DNA of 64,000 nucleotides from Protopterus annectens (GCF_019279795.1 NC_056748.1:704100595-704164594), one strand, 5' to 3'. Positions 9,553-20,773 are shown, numbered from the stretch's first letter. Translations and numbers: made by a program. The notes: generated from the sequence alone by a model not told the origin.

Positions 9553-12505
9553 AACTCATAGGTTCATAGGTTATTATTAGTCTAATGACCACTAGGGCCT
9601 TTATAAGCCTAGCCATCCACTACAACCCAATTTTTATTAGGAGAGGGTATGTTAGTATGGTGGTAGATAAGGCATTGTGGGGGTGGGGTATTAATTGGAG
9701 AACATTTTATTTACTGACAGCCTATGTCCATTAAAGACATGAGAGTCTTACTGGGGGTGAATTTGTGATTTCCCATTCAATGATCAAGGATTTGTTTTAA
9801 TGGGGTCAGAGCTGAACTCTGCTTCACAGTGTCACTTATGCCTATTTCATAATACAGGGATCCTTGGAGTTACATATCTGTCCCTCCAGCATGTTCTATT
9901 TATGTTGGATCTAGTGTTTCTAGTGCTGTTTGTTTTGCGGATGTGCAGAAGATCCATCAAGGCTGGATCTGACAATGCCTTATAAGATGGGCATAGCTCA
10001 CCTCTCAGCTGCCTGTTGGATACTGAGTACAGAGACAGAGCCTTAAGCGATCCATGTAGAACACTTTATTCATGCCCTGGATTCTCATGGTGAGGAACCT
10101 TTATGGGTGTTCCAACTGTTGCAAGTGTCTGGTTAGGTACATTCCAAAGGGGTATTGTACTTGATGATGGAAATAATAAGGGCTGACTAGAGTGGTAATA
10201 TAACTTCATTAGACCTGGATGTCATACACTTACCTATAAGTTGGGTGACATAGAAATATTTTCTTACTATCTTTGCTACATGATGGTTGCAAGTCAGATT
10301 ATTGTCTACATATGTTCCCAGATTCCTAAATACTGGGTCAATTCTTACGGTTGTTTTTCCAATGGAGTAGTTAACTTGGGTGGACAATTTCCTAAAGGGA
10401 ATTATAATGCATTTCTTGGCATTGCATTTTAAACTGTGGCTTTTTACTAGTCATTTGTGTTTATTAGACCTTCTTGCAAGATGTTGGTGTCATTGGGAGA
10501 TTCATTAATAGCCCCCAATTTACAGTCATCTGTGAACTTGGTGAGTCAAAGGCCTTTGAAATTAGCTGGAGTTCTGAGAACTAGATGCCAAACAGCATGG
10601 AGCCCTGAGGTAGTCTGCTGGTGGCCAGTCTCTTAATGGAAGTGGTCTCACCAATCCTGACTTCTTGGGTCCTAACTGTGAGCCAGCCAGCAATTCAGTG
10701 AATTAATAGGGATTTATGCCTAGTTCAGAGAGTTTGTAGAGAATGCCTGAGTGGGGTATTGTATTGAATGCCTTGGCCAAATCAAGGTATGTGATATGCA
10801 CTGTTTTACCCTCTTCCATTGCCTTGGTGACTTTATCGAGGAAATCAATCAGGTTAAGTAGGTATGGCCTTCCCTTAACAAAGCCAAACTGGGATGGGTC
10901 CTCTGTCTGTAGGTCACTATTGTCCTTCAAGATCATTTCCATAATAATTTGTTTCATAGCTCTGCATGTTAGACTTGTCAGATTGATGGGTCAGCAGTTT
11001 CTGGGGTGAATTAATTGCCCCCCCCCCATGAAGAGAGATGAATGTTGCTTTCCTCCATTCTCTTGATATTTAACTTGTTTTGAGGCTGTAGCTGAAGAAT
11101 GCCTCAAGTGGTCCTGCTATGTCATGTTTTAGACTATTCAGGAGGCAACCATGGATATTGTCATGGCCCATTGAGTCTGTGTTTTTGGTCTTAGTGAGCA
11201 CCAATAGAACTTGATCCTAATATACTTAGGGGGAGTATGCTAGAAGGGATTACACAGGGGGTAGCCGCAGAGACAGTGGAGGGTGAAGTTAGAGCTGAAT
11301 TTATCAGCCAGTGGATTCCCTATATCTCCCTGATCAGTCAAGGTGGTGCCTTTAACTATCACTTCATCACACTGTTGTGGGTTACCTTTAAGGTTCTGGA
11401 CATAGCTGAAGAAGGCCTTGTGATTTTCCTTAGCCTGAAGGACTATCCTGACCTCATTGTAGGCCTTGTTAGACTTAATTAGACCTGTTAGTTTCTGGTT
11501 TCGTTGAACCAGTGAGCTCTTTTCTTTATGGAAGTTGCTTTTCCTCATTTTGGCCATGACCTTTTTTTTGTTATATACCCTATTGAGGTGAGGATTTCAC
11601 CAGTCGGGGGTTATTTTTGGTGTTTGTTTTGGGCATTTTTTCTAGTAGGTATAGCAGCCTCTACACAGGCATTAACATGTTTGTACAGGGTTTCTGTGAA
11701 TAATTCTGCATATGTAGCTGTGGTTTCAGGGTTGGGGGAGCCATGAATTTTGACAAAATGTCTGTTAATAGGATGAGGTTTGCCTGAGAATATCTCCTAC
11801 AGGTTTAGTTGGGTTTTTCAAGTTGATTTTTATTTTGAAGGAGACAGATTTTTGATTTGACCTCACTAGTTAGAAAGTGCAGTGTTCTCCCATGTTGGTG
11901 AGTATTAGATCCGGTATATTTGTTCCTTTTGTTAGAGCATGTTCTTTTCCAGGGCATTCATGTTAATAATGTTCAGAAAACATTGTGTTTGTGAATTTGA
12001 GGCAGTGTACGCTTCCCAGTCTGCAAAACAGTAGTTAAAGTCACCAATGAATAGGTTATTTGGTTGAATGGTGAGTGCTTCTCGTAGTTGTAAGTAAGAG
12101 TTGTGAGACTCTTGGGGCATAGATGGTGATGTATAGCTAGCTAGGATATAGTAAAGGACCTTATCTAACATGTCTTCCACCAACCTGGAGGTATATTTGA
12201 TGATTAAGTAGATCAAGACACCTCCACTTTAGTCCCTGTCTGTGCTGTTGTTGATCTAAATGTGTGGTAGCCACTGTAACCTTGCACAGCCAGCCTACTT
12301 TCAACAGCTTTAAACCAAGTCTCTGTAACAGCATAGCTGTCTACATTCTTCAGAGTGAAGAGGGCTTGTAGGAAGTGGGGCTTATTTAGGCTGCTAGCAC
12401 TGAGCAGTAACACGTTAAGGTTTATTTGAGTCTTTTCTGTTATGCTGGTGGCTTTGACATATTGGCTGGGACTCCCCTGCACTGGCCCAGTAATCAAGTA
12501 GCCTC
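9553..12505 (-). mobile_element. CR1-clade LINE, decayed (copy 2), ORF2 part
   Basis: The 3' tail at 9553-9570 has the CATAGGTTCATAGG octamer signature and is followed by the family stem-loop remnant (9590-9610). ORF2 fragments continue to about 12500. Its ORF1 is found farther right, at 14225-14582 and 17574-17745, on the same strand and in the right order. Copy 2 was therefore a single element later broken by an insertion at about 12506-14224 and by a PLE at 14583-17573. Confidence 0.8.
9960..12500 (-). pseudogene. CR1 ORF2 pseudogene (copy 2)
   Basis: Pieces read in order on the minus strand. Endonuclease: LNVLLLSASSLN and VTETWFKAVES at 12213-12497, then SYTSPSMPQESH and FIGDFNYCFADWE at 11932-12216. 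The linker is at 11240-11557 (NHKAFFSYVQNLKGN). Reverse transcriptase: DPSQFGFVKGRPYLLNL and TYLDLAKAFNTIPHSG at 10703-10957 (motif A), with thumb at 10187-10387 (RNLGTYVDNNLTCNHHVAKI). Frames change repeatedly and stops are common. It is more diverged than copy 1, so probably an older insertion. Confidence 0.78.
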
Positions 12506-12764
12506 AATCTCCACCACTGGTAACAGTGTGAGACATACACACTGGGAGGATGACAAGTACACACACAGTAAAGTGAAATTTCCCCTTAAGAGCACACAGA
12601 GACCACAATCAGTCTGGGGCTGTTTTTTGCCCTCTTTCTCCAGATCACCAATAAGAGTCCCCACTGGCACAGCTATAGAATTGAGATGTCAGCTGAGTAG
12701 CCAAGACAAGACCTCCAGCACCCTCTCTGTCCAACCAGTGCTTTGTGTCCCTGCCCAAGAAGAT

Positions 12765-12813
12765 GACACACACACACACACACTTTCAGATTTGATTTAT
12801 ACACAAACACACA

Positions 12814-12891
<78 letters not shown>
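12765..12891. repeat. (CA)n microsatellite
   Basis: A short CA run (12765-12783) is separated by about 30 bases from a long run reaching 12891, with small interruptions such as ACAGACAC at its start. Confidence 0.97.
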
Positions 12892-12892
<1 letters not shown>

Positions 12893-13833
12893 TGGAAAGG
12901 CTGGCATAGTTTTACTAGCTATGCCCCCTTTTGCCCAGACTATAAGGTAGTTTAGACTGCCACCAGCCACTCCTTATCAGCTACTTTAAAGCCCTAACAA
13001 AGGGTGTCCAATCTTACTGAGTAATGCTACTGTTAATCCAAATAGTAGTTCAACCAAGAGCAAGGCTATTAGGAGTGACCTGCACAGTGTCACCAAATTG
13101 ATATGCAAGCACTCTAAGAGTTTAATATGTCTCACAAATAGCAGCCACAAAGATAAGTTTAAATATATTTAATAATAAATAATAAAAGAACAAGAAAAGA
13201 CTCAGTAAATCATCACAGTAACTTCAGAGTTCAAAATCACAGGAAATATTTAAACCAACATTGCAGGACAGTCTCAAATAAACAAAGAAAACATCTACGC
13301 TATAGTTCACTATATTACTAACTGTGTCTAAGAAAAATTACTATACCCTAGTTAACTTACTATTACAGTAAGGCAAGACAGCTGTGTTGAGTGGGTTTTC
13401 CAGTTGATGTTGCCAGGTCAAAGACAAAATACAAAATGCCATACCTCTCTCAGAGAGTTCTTAAATTAGTATCTCAGATATTGCTGCTGGGATACTTGCA
13501 GCATGACATCTCTTCTTGTCATCTGACAATCCCAGGCAAAACCATTGAAGCAACTGTAGCATTTGGCATCTAGCTGCAAAAACACATAGACCTTACATTT
13601 TTTGGCAAACGGTGGAAGTTGTAAAATAATTTACATTCCTCCACATATAAATACAATACAAAAAAACTTCTATTTCTAGATATTATGTCTCCTGTTGCAC
13701 TGAAACAGAAATATAACATCTCTTGTATTGCGTGGTTATAAAGTAATTAAGTTTTCAGCTATTCTTCTGAAGTTAACTCCTTGTGTTTCAGTCCCCATTG
13801 TTAAAATACATATACATCTAAACAGTTACAATA

Positions 13834-13836
<3 letters not shown>

Positions 13837-13901
<65 letters not shown>
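13837..13901. repeat. (TA)n microsatellite
   Basis: About 32 uninterrupted TA dinucleotides. Confidence 0.97.
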
Positions 13902-13903
<2 letters not shown>

Positions 13904-14038
13904 CTGTTTTAATCCAGCAGTGTACACTCTGGTCACACATCTAGGCTCAGAACTGTACAAACCCTTTTCACACACACTTCTGTACCAGAAGTTTAATATA
14001 CACATAACATACAGTTCTAATACATTTGTAACACAAGC

Positions 14039-14220
14039 ATATGAATCATGTTGATATTCACAAATGACACATAATCATTTACAAAATTGTAGACATCTGT
14101 GCTGGCAGTATCTTCCTCTGTCACACTTTTATATAAATCATCTTAATATTCACAAATGACATAATTATTTGCAAAATTCCAGATAGCTAGGCTGACAGTA
14201 GCTCCTTTTGTTATATTGTC
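14039..14220. repeat. Two diverged ~92-bp tandem copies
   Basis: ATTCACAAATGACA with AATCAT upstream and a CTG-CAGTA segment downstream occurs near 14055 and again near 14147. The copies differ at roughly one base in five, so the duplication is old. Confidence 0.65.
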
Positions 14221-14224
14221 ATTG

Positions 14225-14582
14225 CCTGAAAAGGCAGGTTGAATAACATTTTAGCTAATATCTGAAAGCCTGTGGGTACAGGTGGAGACCATCCTTGGTA
14301 AAGCAATGTGGTCGGTAAACTATGTCCTCCCATGCTGACAGATATTTGATCCACTGGGATTGACACCACCGGAAACTAAGCCACGTATTAAAACCAATCA
14401 TTTTGTGCACATACTTTGTGCACATACTGTGGGATCATCATTGGTGAATGTAAAATGCTGCTCAATACAAGGCTCACACCTGTCGTTGACACATATTCAG
14501 AGAGATCCATGATGTCCCTTTTCATATAGTCCAGTGAGGTATGTCTTAGGTCATTTATACTCACATGGGCTAGGATAGAATA
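14225..14582 (-). pseudogene. CR1 copy 2 ORF1, C-terminal piece
   Basis: Minus-strand reading gives NDLRHTSLDYMKRDIMDLS, SLVLSSILHSPMMIPQY and, further on, IKYLSAWED and KDGLHLYPQ, the third SGNH block with its His. It is cut at 14575-14582 (ATAGAATA) by the PLE insertion, and the missing upstream part resumes at 17574. It ends toward the unclassified insertion at 14224. Confidence 0.8.
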
Positions 14583-14670
14583 AACACCAAAAGGCCAGCA
14601 TGATAGTTCCACAGTTTAATGTGAGGTAAAAAAATGGACAAAAATGTCCTGCTCAAAGTGACTCTCAAGA

Positions 14671-14708
14671 ACTCAAACTAGTTTCGGCACACGCCTTCTT
14701 CAGTGAGT
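14671..14708 (-). ncRNA. Hammerhead ribozyme motif in the PLE 3' region
   Basis: On the minus strand the order is stem I strand ACTCA, core CTGAAGA, one extra A, stem II GGC-GTGT-GCC, core GAA, the 6-base palindrome ACTAGT, T at the cleavage position, then TGAGT closing stem I. All conserved hammerhead core positions (CUGANGA and GAAA, with the A15.1-U16.1 pair) are satisfied. A very short palindromic stem III implies activity as a dimer, as described for PLE and newt-satellite hammerheads. The unpaired A before stem II is the only irregularity. Activity is inferred, not shown. Confidence 0.75.
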
Positions 14709-15112
14709 GCAAAAATGCAGACATATGGACCACAACCAGACGTCAATATATATTACTACTAACCAATAGGAAAAGAGTTAATTTGCATCAGGCTCTTGAT
14801 ACAAAAGTAAATTAACACAGTAGAAAACATAATATACATCAATGACACATGGATGTATTTATATAAATTAAACAGTATAATAATTCCAATAAAATGTACA
14901 AATTGATGGAAATGGCAAAAATGTATAAAATGTATGACAATATAAATTGTATCCTCATCTTACTATAATCTGGAATCAATATTCCTAATAAGATTATATA
15001 TCTATAACCACAAAAAAATTGAATATTAAAGATGTATTTGTAACAGGATCAATATAAGTGTATTATACTATATGTCCAAACCATGATACAATGACTGTCA
15101 TATATTAATAGA

Positions 15113-15631
15113 TCATAAGTGGTCATTCAGACCAGGTGGAAATAATGCACCAAGATGTGTAATCCAGTATTTTTCTTTGTGACTTAATATTCCTTGCCAA
15201 CCTGTTTGGTTGTGTCTATTTCCAGTGATTTTATCTATAATGGTAAACATAAATTTGGCACTTGGATGTTTAATGGTATGTAAATATAGAGCATTGGACA
15301 GTTTGTGATTACGAATATCACTCCGATGTTCCCCAATCCTGATTCTCAATGAACGTGATGTTTTGCCAACATAGAATGATTTACATTGGCATGTTGCCAA
15401 GTAAATAACCCAACTAGTGGAACAATTACCAAAGACTCTAACATCATATACTTTGCTAGTATTAGAACTTGTAAACTGTTTTAACTGGTTGACTTGAGCA
15501 CATGAAATACAGTGTCCACATCGAAATGTTCCTAATAATTCATCCCCCATAATGGTAAGTTGTTTATATTTTGCTCCACCACTTTCCCTCTGCTTATAAT
15601 GGGAAAACAATGTCCCCAGTGTTTTCCTCAC
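15113..15631 (-). pseudogene. PLE GIY-YIG endonuclease region (172-residue open frame)
   Basis: The frame reads RCGHCISCAQVNQ, a Cys-rich linker typical of PLEs before the nuclease, then the GIY-YIG-like core with IYLATCQCKSFYVGKTSRSL, LRIRIGEHRSDIRNHKLSN (Arg and following helix) and HPSAKFMFTIIDKI, ending KEKYWITHLGALFPPGLND. This domain makes the nick that primes reverse transcription. The segment is open from 15631 to the natural stop at 15113. Its upstream RT is broken, so the full protein is lost. It is the best-preserved part of the element. Confidence 0.85.
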
Positions 15632-15639
15632 TGATTGTC

Positions 15640-16581
15640 CAGGATACCCCTCAAAAATTCATTGGCTAACAGGATATTCCAATTATTATTCACTGCTTGC
15701 CTGACTGTTTTATGATTTTTGCCCAAGGTGGTAATGAGTCTGATGTTTTCACAATTAGAATGTTTACTTTTCTCCCTATATTCCAAAAATGTATTCCTTT
15801 CCTGCCTGTCCGACCAAATTCTAGCAGATTAAATGTCACAAATGGAGTAACCTCTATCCAAAAATCTGGATTTTAAATCAGCCTTCGCATATGTGTAATC
15901 CTCATTGGAAGAATGATTTTCTCATTATTCTCAAGTATTGAGATTTAGAATGTTTCGATGGTGTGGTGGCGTGGATGCATGCTGGTTGCATGTAACAAAG
16001 TGTTGAACTGGGGATATTTCACGATGGATTTGGTGTTAAGTGTATGGTCACTGTTGCGTATACAGTGACATCCAAAGTCAAATTTGTCCCTATGTGATGT
16101 ATGTAATAGAGAATCCCAAATTGTTGTTTGTTAAGATATTCAAAAATTCTTGGAAATATCTCCTCCATATGTCCATTTCTACCAGGTAGGCATTCCTCTG
16201 GGTAGGCCATAAAAGATCTCGTAAATTGTAGTCCATGTTCAAAATGATGGCTCTAAGTTCTGATAAAAAACAGTTTAAGATTAAGTCTACATCTAATGAG
16301 ATTTGATATTCATCAGAGAAACTTGCTGCTGAATATCTGTAGAACATGATCAGATAGATTTAGGACATTTTTAAAATCAGTAGTTGTTATTTCAACCCAG
16401 CTTGTATTAATCCTGTCATGGAATCTGTGGATATATTTGTTTCTATGTTTCCTCCCCTCTGGATTGCCTCCCATGGGACATTATCTTGAAATCTCAAATT
16501 TCTTATTTTAATAGTCTTATCATACATAGTCAGTTCCTTGGAATTATAAGCAGAGGAAGTGGTGGAGCGAAATATAAACAT
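15640..16581 (-). pseudogene. PLE reverse transcriptase, C-terminal remnant
   Basis: Fragments in shifting frames resemble the end of the Penelope RT and its thumb. LLWPTQRNAYLVEMDIWRR and FLNILTNNNLGFSITYI correspond to the region just after the catalytic Asp pair. FEYLNKQQFGI with TLDVTVY is the segment before the thumb. LHATSMHPRHHT-like residues (about 15980-15940) and AKADLKSRFLDRGY (about 15890-15850) follow. The fingers, the palm motifs A-B and any N-terminal domain are absent, so the copy is 5'-truncated at the head-to-head junction near 16543. Confidence 0.7.
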
Positions 16582-16993
16582 CTTACCATTATGGGGGATG
16601 AATTATTAGGAACATTTCGATGTGGACACTGTATTTCATGTGCTCAAGTCAACCAGTTAAAACAGTTTACAAGTTCTAATACTAGCAAAGTATATGATGT
16701 TAGAGTCTTTGGTAATTGTTCCACTAGTTGGGGCAACATGCCAATGTAAATCATTCTATGTTGGCAAAACATCATGTTCATTGAGAATCAGGATTAATCA
16801 CAAACTGTCCAATGCTCTATATTTACATACCATTAAACATCCAAGTGCCAAATTTATGTTTACCATTATAGATAAAATCACTGGAAACAGACACAACCAA
16901 ACAGGTTGGCAAGGAATATTAAGTCACAAAGAAAAATACTGGATTACACATCTTGGTGCATTATTTCCACCTGGTCTGAATGACCACTTATGA
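16543..16993 (+). pseudogene. Second, inverted PLE GIY-YIG fragment
   Basis: Homology to the minus-strand arm begins at TTATAAGCAGAG (about 16545). The frame 16486-16749 carries the RCGHCISCAQVNQ linker, and 16694-16993 carries CQCKSFYVGKTSCSLRIRI and the C-terminus ending PPGLNDHL. Relative to the left arm a short deletion removes the GEHRSDIR segment, and a frameshift lies near 16725-16735. It cannot encode a working nuclease. Its outward orientation makes the composite a large inverted repeat. Confidence 0.8.
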
Positions 16994-17573
16994 TCTATTA
17001 ATATATGACAGTCATTGTATCATGGTTTGGACATATAGTATAATACACTTATATTGATCCTGTTACAAATACATCTTTAATATTCAATTTTTTTGTGGTT
17101 ATAGATATATAATCTTATTAGGAATATTGATTCCAGATTATAGTAAGATGAGGATATAATTTATATTATCATACATTTTATACATTTTTGCCATTTCCAT
17201 CAATTTGTACATTTTATTGGAATTATTATTCTGTTTAATTTATATATATACATCCATGTGTCATGGATGTATATTCGGTTTTCTACTGTGTTAATTTACT
17301 TTTGTATCAAGAGCCTGATGCAAATTAACTCTTTTCCTATTGGTTAGTAGTAATATATATTGACGTCTGGTTGTGGTCCATATGTCTGCATTTTTACACT
17401 CACTGAAGAACTAGTTTGAGTTCTTGAGAGTCACTTTGAGCAGGACATTTTTGTCCATTTTTTTACCTCACATTAAACTGTGGAACTATCTTGCTGGCCT
17501 TTTGGTGTTTTTTATGAAGTTTGGTTGGCCGTGCATGCCGTACGTGCGAGGACTTGTGTTTCGTTGTACTATA

Positions 17574-17745
17574 ATAGAATAATACTGATATCTGCTGTGC
17601 AGTGACTTGAGGGCATATGTGATATTGCAAACCCTGGCTCCAAATAGGCAAATTACTGTTATCTTTTCCATGTCTAACCTGATGAGTGGGGAATCTGCGT
17701 GTCATACAATGGAATCCCCAATCACAAGAGTATTAGGTACCCCCG
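17574..17745 (-). pseudogene. CR1 copy 2 ORF1, central piece (SGNH block I)
   Basis: Minus-strand reading gives NTLVIGDSIV, PLIRLDMEKITVICLFGAR and ITYALKSLHSRYQYYSIIV, then stops exactly where the PLE begins. It joins in sense to the piece at 14582. The N-terminal CxxC region is not seen beyond about 17745. Confidence 0.82.
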
Positions 17746-17814
17746 AGCCTCAATAAGCAGTGTGCATGGACAGGTTAGACAAGCCAACTCATCTGTTTTT
17801 TTTTTGTTTTTTTT

Positions 17815-17980
17815 TTTGATGGGGGGGACCGGAGTACTAGGAGAACCCATACAGACTTTGATTAAAATATGGAAACTCCATATAGACAGTGACCAAAGGT
17901 CAGGATTGAGCTTTAGATCAAGAAGCTGAGAGGCAAAAAATAAACTTCAACTATTGGGTCACCATGCCTCCAGCTGCATG
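17815..17980 (-). mobile_element. SINE fragment with V-domain-like core
   Basis: On the plus strand the reverse of a SINE is readable: GGACCGGAGTACTAGGAGAA, CCCATACAGAC, GGAAACTCCATATAGACAG, then the tRNA-like head remnant GAGGCAAAA..GGGTCACCATGCC. The central block matches the conserved segment also present at 18.7-19.0, 29.0-29.2 and 60.7-60.9 kb. A T-rich run and G7 precede it. Confidence 0.65.
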
Positions 17981-18682
17981 GCTAACTTGAGTTAGATTTC
18001 TGGCACAGTGTTCCTAAATAAAGAAAGAGAGAAGGGAAGACAAAAAATAATAAGAGAAAAAAAAACAGAGTTCAGAATTAAATAGGGTGTGCTTAGAGAA
18101 ATTACAGAGCTTATAATTGTTAGAGCAGAATTTTCATTAACAGAAAACACATTCAGTATGCATGTTTCAGTACATGTGCATTGCCTGCATTCCAATACTT
18201 GCTTCCTTTTTCTTGACTTGTGGTCTGTTGTCATGGGGCTAAAATACATTGCATTGTTACAAGCTAAATCTACACTGTCTGGTGTCATTAAATAACCCAG
18301 AAGCTATTATCCTGAGGATTGGTCCTGCAGTTTCTATGTTGTCGTGCATATTTATGCAGGACATAGGACTGCTACTCTATCTGAAATTATATATGGTGAG
18401 GTGACTATAGCAGGAGTACGGACTGTTTTCTTAGATTAAGTCAATGCCATTAGACTGACCACTGGATACAATGAGGTTAGAAGTCCCAAGTCACCTCTGT
18501 TTGTGGTCATGTGACAGCTGCTAAGTAATCTAAGATGTGGATTTTGGAAAGGTGTTGCATATCCTTTTTCTTGGTTCTTGTACATGGGGGGGCAGCGTTT
18601 CTTTAGTATTACCTTCATTGTATGTGGTGATCTTAGCAAGAACTGAGAATAACATGGAAGGGACAGACTTTCTCATGTGTTT

Positions 18683-18724
18683 CCATCCATCCATCCATCC
18701 ATCCATCCATCCATCCATCCATCC
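18683..18724. repeat. (CCAT)n microsatellite = SINE tail
   Basis: About ten CCAT repeats form the 3' tail of the minus-strand SINE. Confidence 0.93.
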
Positions 18725-19009
18725 TCAACCTCTTTTCCTATTTTTTTTTCACATGGGGTCAGGGTGTTACTTCAGCAGTGACAATCATCTCGAGCCAAGC
18801 TTTATACCACCTACAGCCAATTTAGAGTGTACAATCCACCTACTGCATGTCTTTGGAATGTGGGAGGAAACTGAAGCACCCAGAGGAAACCCACATGATC
18901 GCAAAGAGGACATACAGCCACTGCACAGAAGGCACCCCAGCTTATAATCGTACCGGAGAACCTCTTGCTGTGAGGTGACAATGCTAATGGCTGCACCACT
19001 GCCACCACC
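18683..19009 (-). mobile_element. tRNA-headed SINE with V-domain-like core and (GGAT)n tail, TSD
   Basis: Read on the minus strand from 19009, the head GTGGTGCAGCCATTAGCATT resembles a tRNA A box and GGTTCTCCGGTACGATTAT a B box. The conserved core around 18900-18830 follows, then an AT-rich part and a (GGAT)n tail. CTCATGTGTTT flanks both sides (18672-18682 and 19010-19020). The core resembles the central domain of V-SINEs, but I cannot confirm the family name without a repeat library. Transcription would be by RNA polymerase III. Confidence 0.8.
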
Positions 19010-19020
19010 CTCATGTGTTT

Positions 19021-20718
19021 TCTTCACCTAAATGACTGCCTATGATTATCTCAACAAGAACTTAAGACACGACAATGAGGCAGGGAAGAACAGGAGTGAT
19101 TTCTTATATGTTTTAGGTATTTTTTTTATGATTTGGGAGTGCACGTCTTCATGTTTCTGTGACCTTCAGTTATACAGACAGGGAGAAAGCAGCAAGGAGA
19201 AGACAATATGCAGTATCTCAAACCTGATGCCTACCTTTGGAGAAGTAGTACTGCTCACCTACTGAACCCTGAGATTGGGGCGGGTTAAGTTAAATTGTAC
19301 AAAGAGTTAGCACTTGGCTTGAAAAAGTTATTGTAATAAAGAAGAAATTCACATACTGAAGTAAATATTTACGAAAGAAGAAAAAGTTAAAAAATAAAAA
19401 ATTCTATTTCATTTAGATTTTACAGAGGCATCAGAAGCGTTTCCTAAATGCAATGCTGAAACTTTTTTTTTTTGTCCAAAGCTGCTACTGTCCTGTTTCT
19501 TTTCCCTAACCTATTTTGCATTCCAGTCAGGTAATGTATATAACATAATAATAACCAAAAGATACACTGCCAGGTATAAAATAGCCAATTTAATTTATTT
19601 GTTTTGCAAATCACTTCATTTACACAGGGTTGCGTTATGTGGCCTGGGCATAAAACACTACCAAACTACTCAATCTGCATAAATTATACAATACATTATC
19701 TTTGTTTACAAAGCATTAGTAATTTCTTTTTATTTTGTTCATTTATGACAGAAGAAGTATCACTGTGGAGTTGTGTCCCAAAGCAAATTTGTATTACAGT
19801 GCTTCAAAAAGATGGGAGCGCGTTATTTATTTTGTTATTGTTATAATTTATGAAAGTGAGAGCCCCTTGGTAGCTGCTTGTGGCAAGGCCATTCTGTTTC
19901 CCAAGGTAATGAGTTAGATATATTAAATCTGATTGCTTCCTATATTAAAAATGCAGCCCAGACAACGCTTAATCTGATGGTTTATTTAAAACAGTATATC
20001 AACCTCTTGTTAATTTGTTCTCAGATTCTGACTCACTTGGAGATCCATGTTATAGTACGTAACCTGACTGAAGGGTGCCCATTTTTGTCTTTTCCCCTAC
20101 TCCAACATCTTCTTTTTATTTTTATTTTGTCTGTTTTTATTTATTCATTTGATAACTTGTCACACTAACTGGTCCAGTGACCACTTTCAGCTGTGTCCTT
20201 CGCTATAGGCAAACAGTAATGGAGAAAATAAAAAATACATGATACAAACTGGGAATTGTACAAGAACATATTATAGATAAGCTTGCAGTATATGGCAGAA
20301 CATACATTTATATTACTGTTAGCAGTATTACACAATTGACTGGAATATTCCTCATTGTTACATACATTTGACTATATATGTACAAAGTTTAAAGTAAATA
20401 TGCATGGACAGTTAGGAAAGGAATGGCAAGTGATGGCTTGTGAGAGGAAGGATTAGTAGATCTTAATAACAGAGAAAAAGGAATGAGAGATATCAGTAGA
20501 AATGGATAAGCTAAAGACAGTAGTGGTGAGGTGGCCATAGGATTGTTCAAGGAAGTGTGTGCCACAGGTGGGAGTAACAGACAAGAGGGGATGTCTGGTA
20601 TGTCTTCATGTCATTGGCTTGTTTTAAATTGAGACCTGAAGACTGTTGAACCCATTTCATAGCATAGCAGAAGCCTGACATTTTTCCAACTTTTCTTGTG
20701 TTTTTTTTTTTTACCTCA
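19021..20718. other. AT-rich DNA without recognised features
   Basis: No open frame here carries domain motifs or composition distinct from background. No inverted or tandem repeats were noticed apart from homopolymer runs near 19465 and 20701. Confidence 0.45.
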
Positions 20719-20728
20719 GTGTGTGTAT

Positions 20729-20760
<32 letters not shown>

Positions 20761-20773
20761 TGGGGGGGGGGGG
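20719..20773. repeat. (TG)n microsatellite followed by G12
   Basis: TG repeats with two TA interruptions end in a run of about a dozen G. Confidence 0.95.

Larger units (their letters stand above)
12506..14224. other. Unclassified ~1.7-kb insertion between CR1 ORF2 and ORF1
   Basis: This stretch has no CR1 homology yet separates the ORF1 C-terminus from the ORF2 start of one decayed element, so it was probably inserted. It contains a (CA)n run, a (TA)n run, an AT-rich segment with AATAATAAATAATAAA, and a ~92-bp duplication. I could not find paired termini or a convincing TSD. A solo LTR of a retrotransposon is one possibility. The frame covering 12426-12950 exists only because of the CA repeat. 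Confidence 0.5.
14583..17573. mobile_element. Penelope-like element, head-to-head inverted composite, with 8-bp TSD
   Basis: Two copies point outward. A minus-strand copy occupies 14583 to about 16540 and keeps the C-terminal half of the RT, the GIY-YIG domain and the 3' UTR. A plus-strand copy from about 16543 to 17573 keeps only the GIY-YIG region and 3' UTR. The arms (14583-15607 and 16543-17573) are about 1.03 kb each and highly similar. The whole is flanked by ATAGAATA at 14575-14582 and 17574-17581, and the CR1 ORF1 frame resumes across it. PLEs are known for partial inverted copies; they use target-primed reverse transcription with a GIY-YIG nuclease instead of an APE nuclease. Confidence 0.87.

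Noticed and set aside
12426..12950. 174-codon open frame
   Set aside because: Much of it is His-Thr translated from a (CA)n microsatellite.
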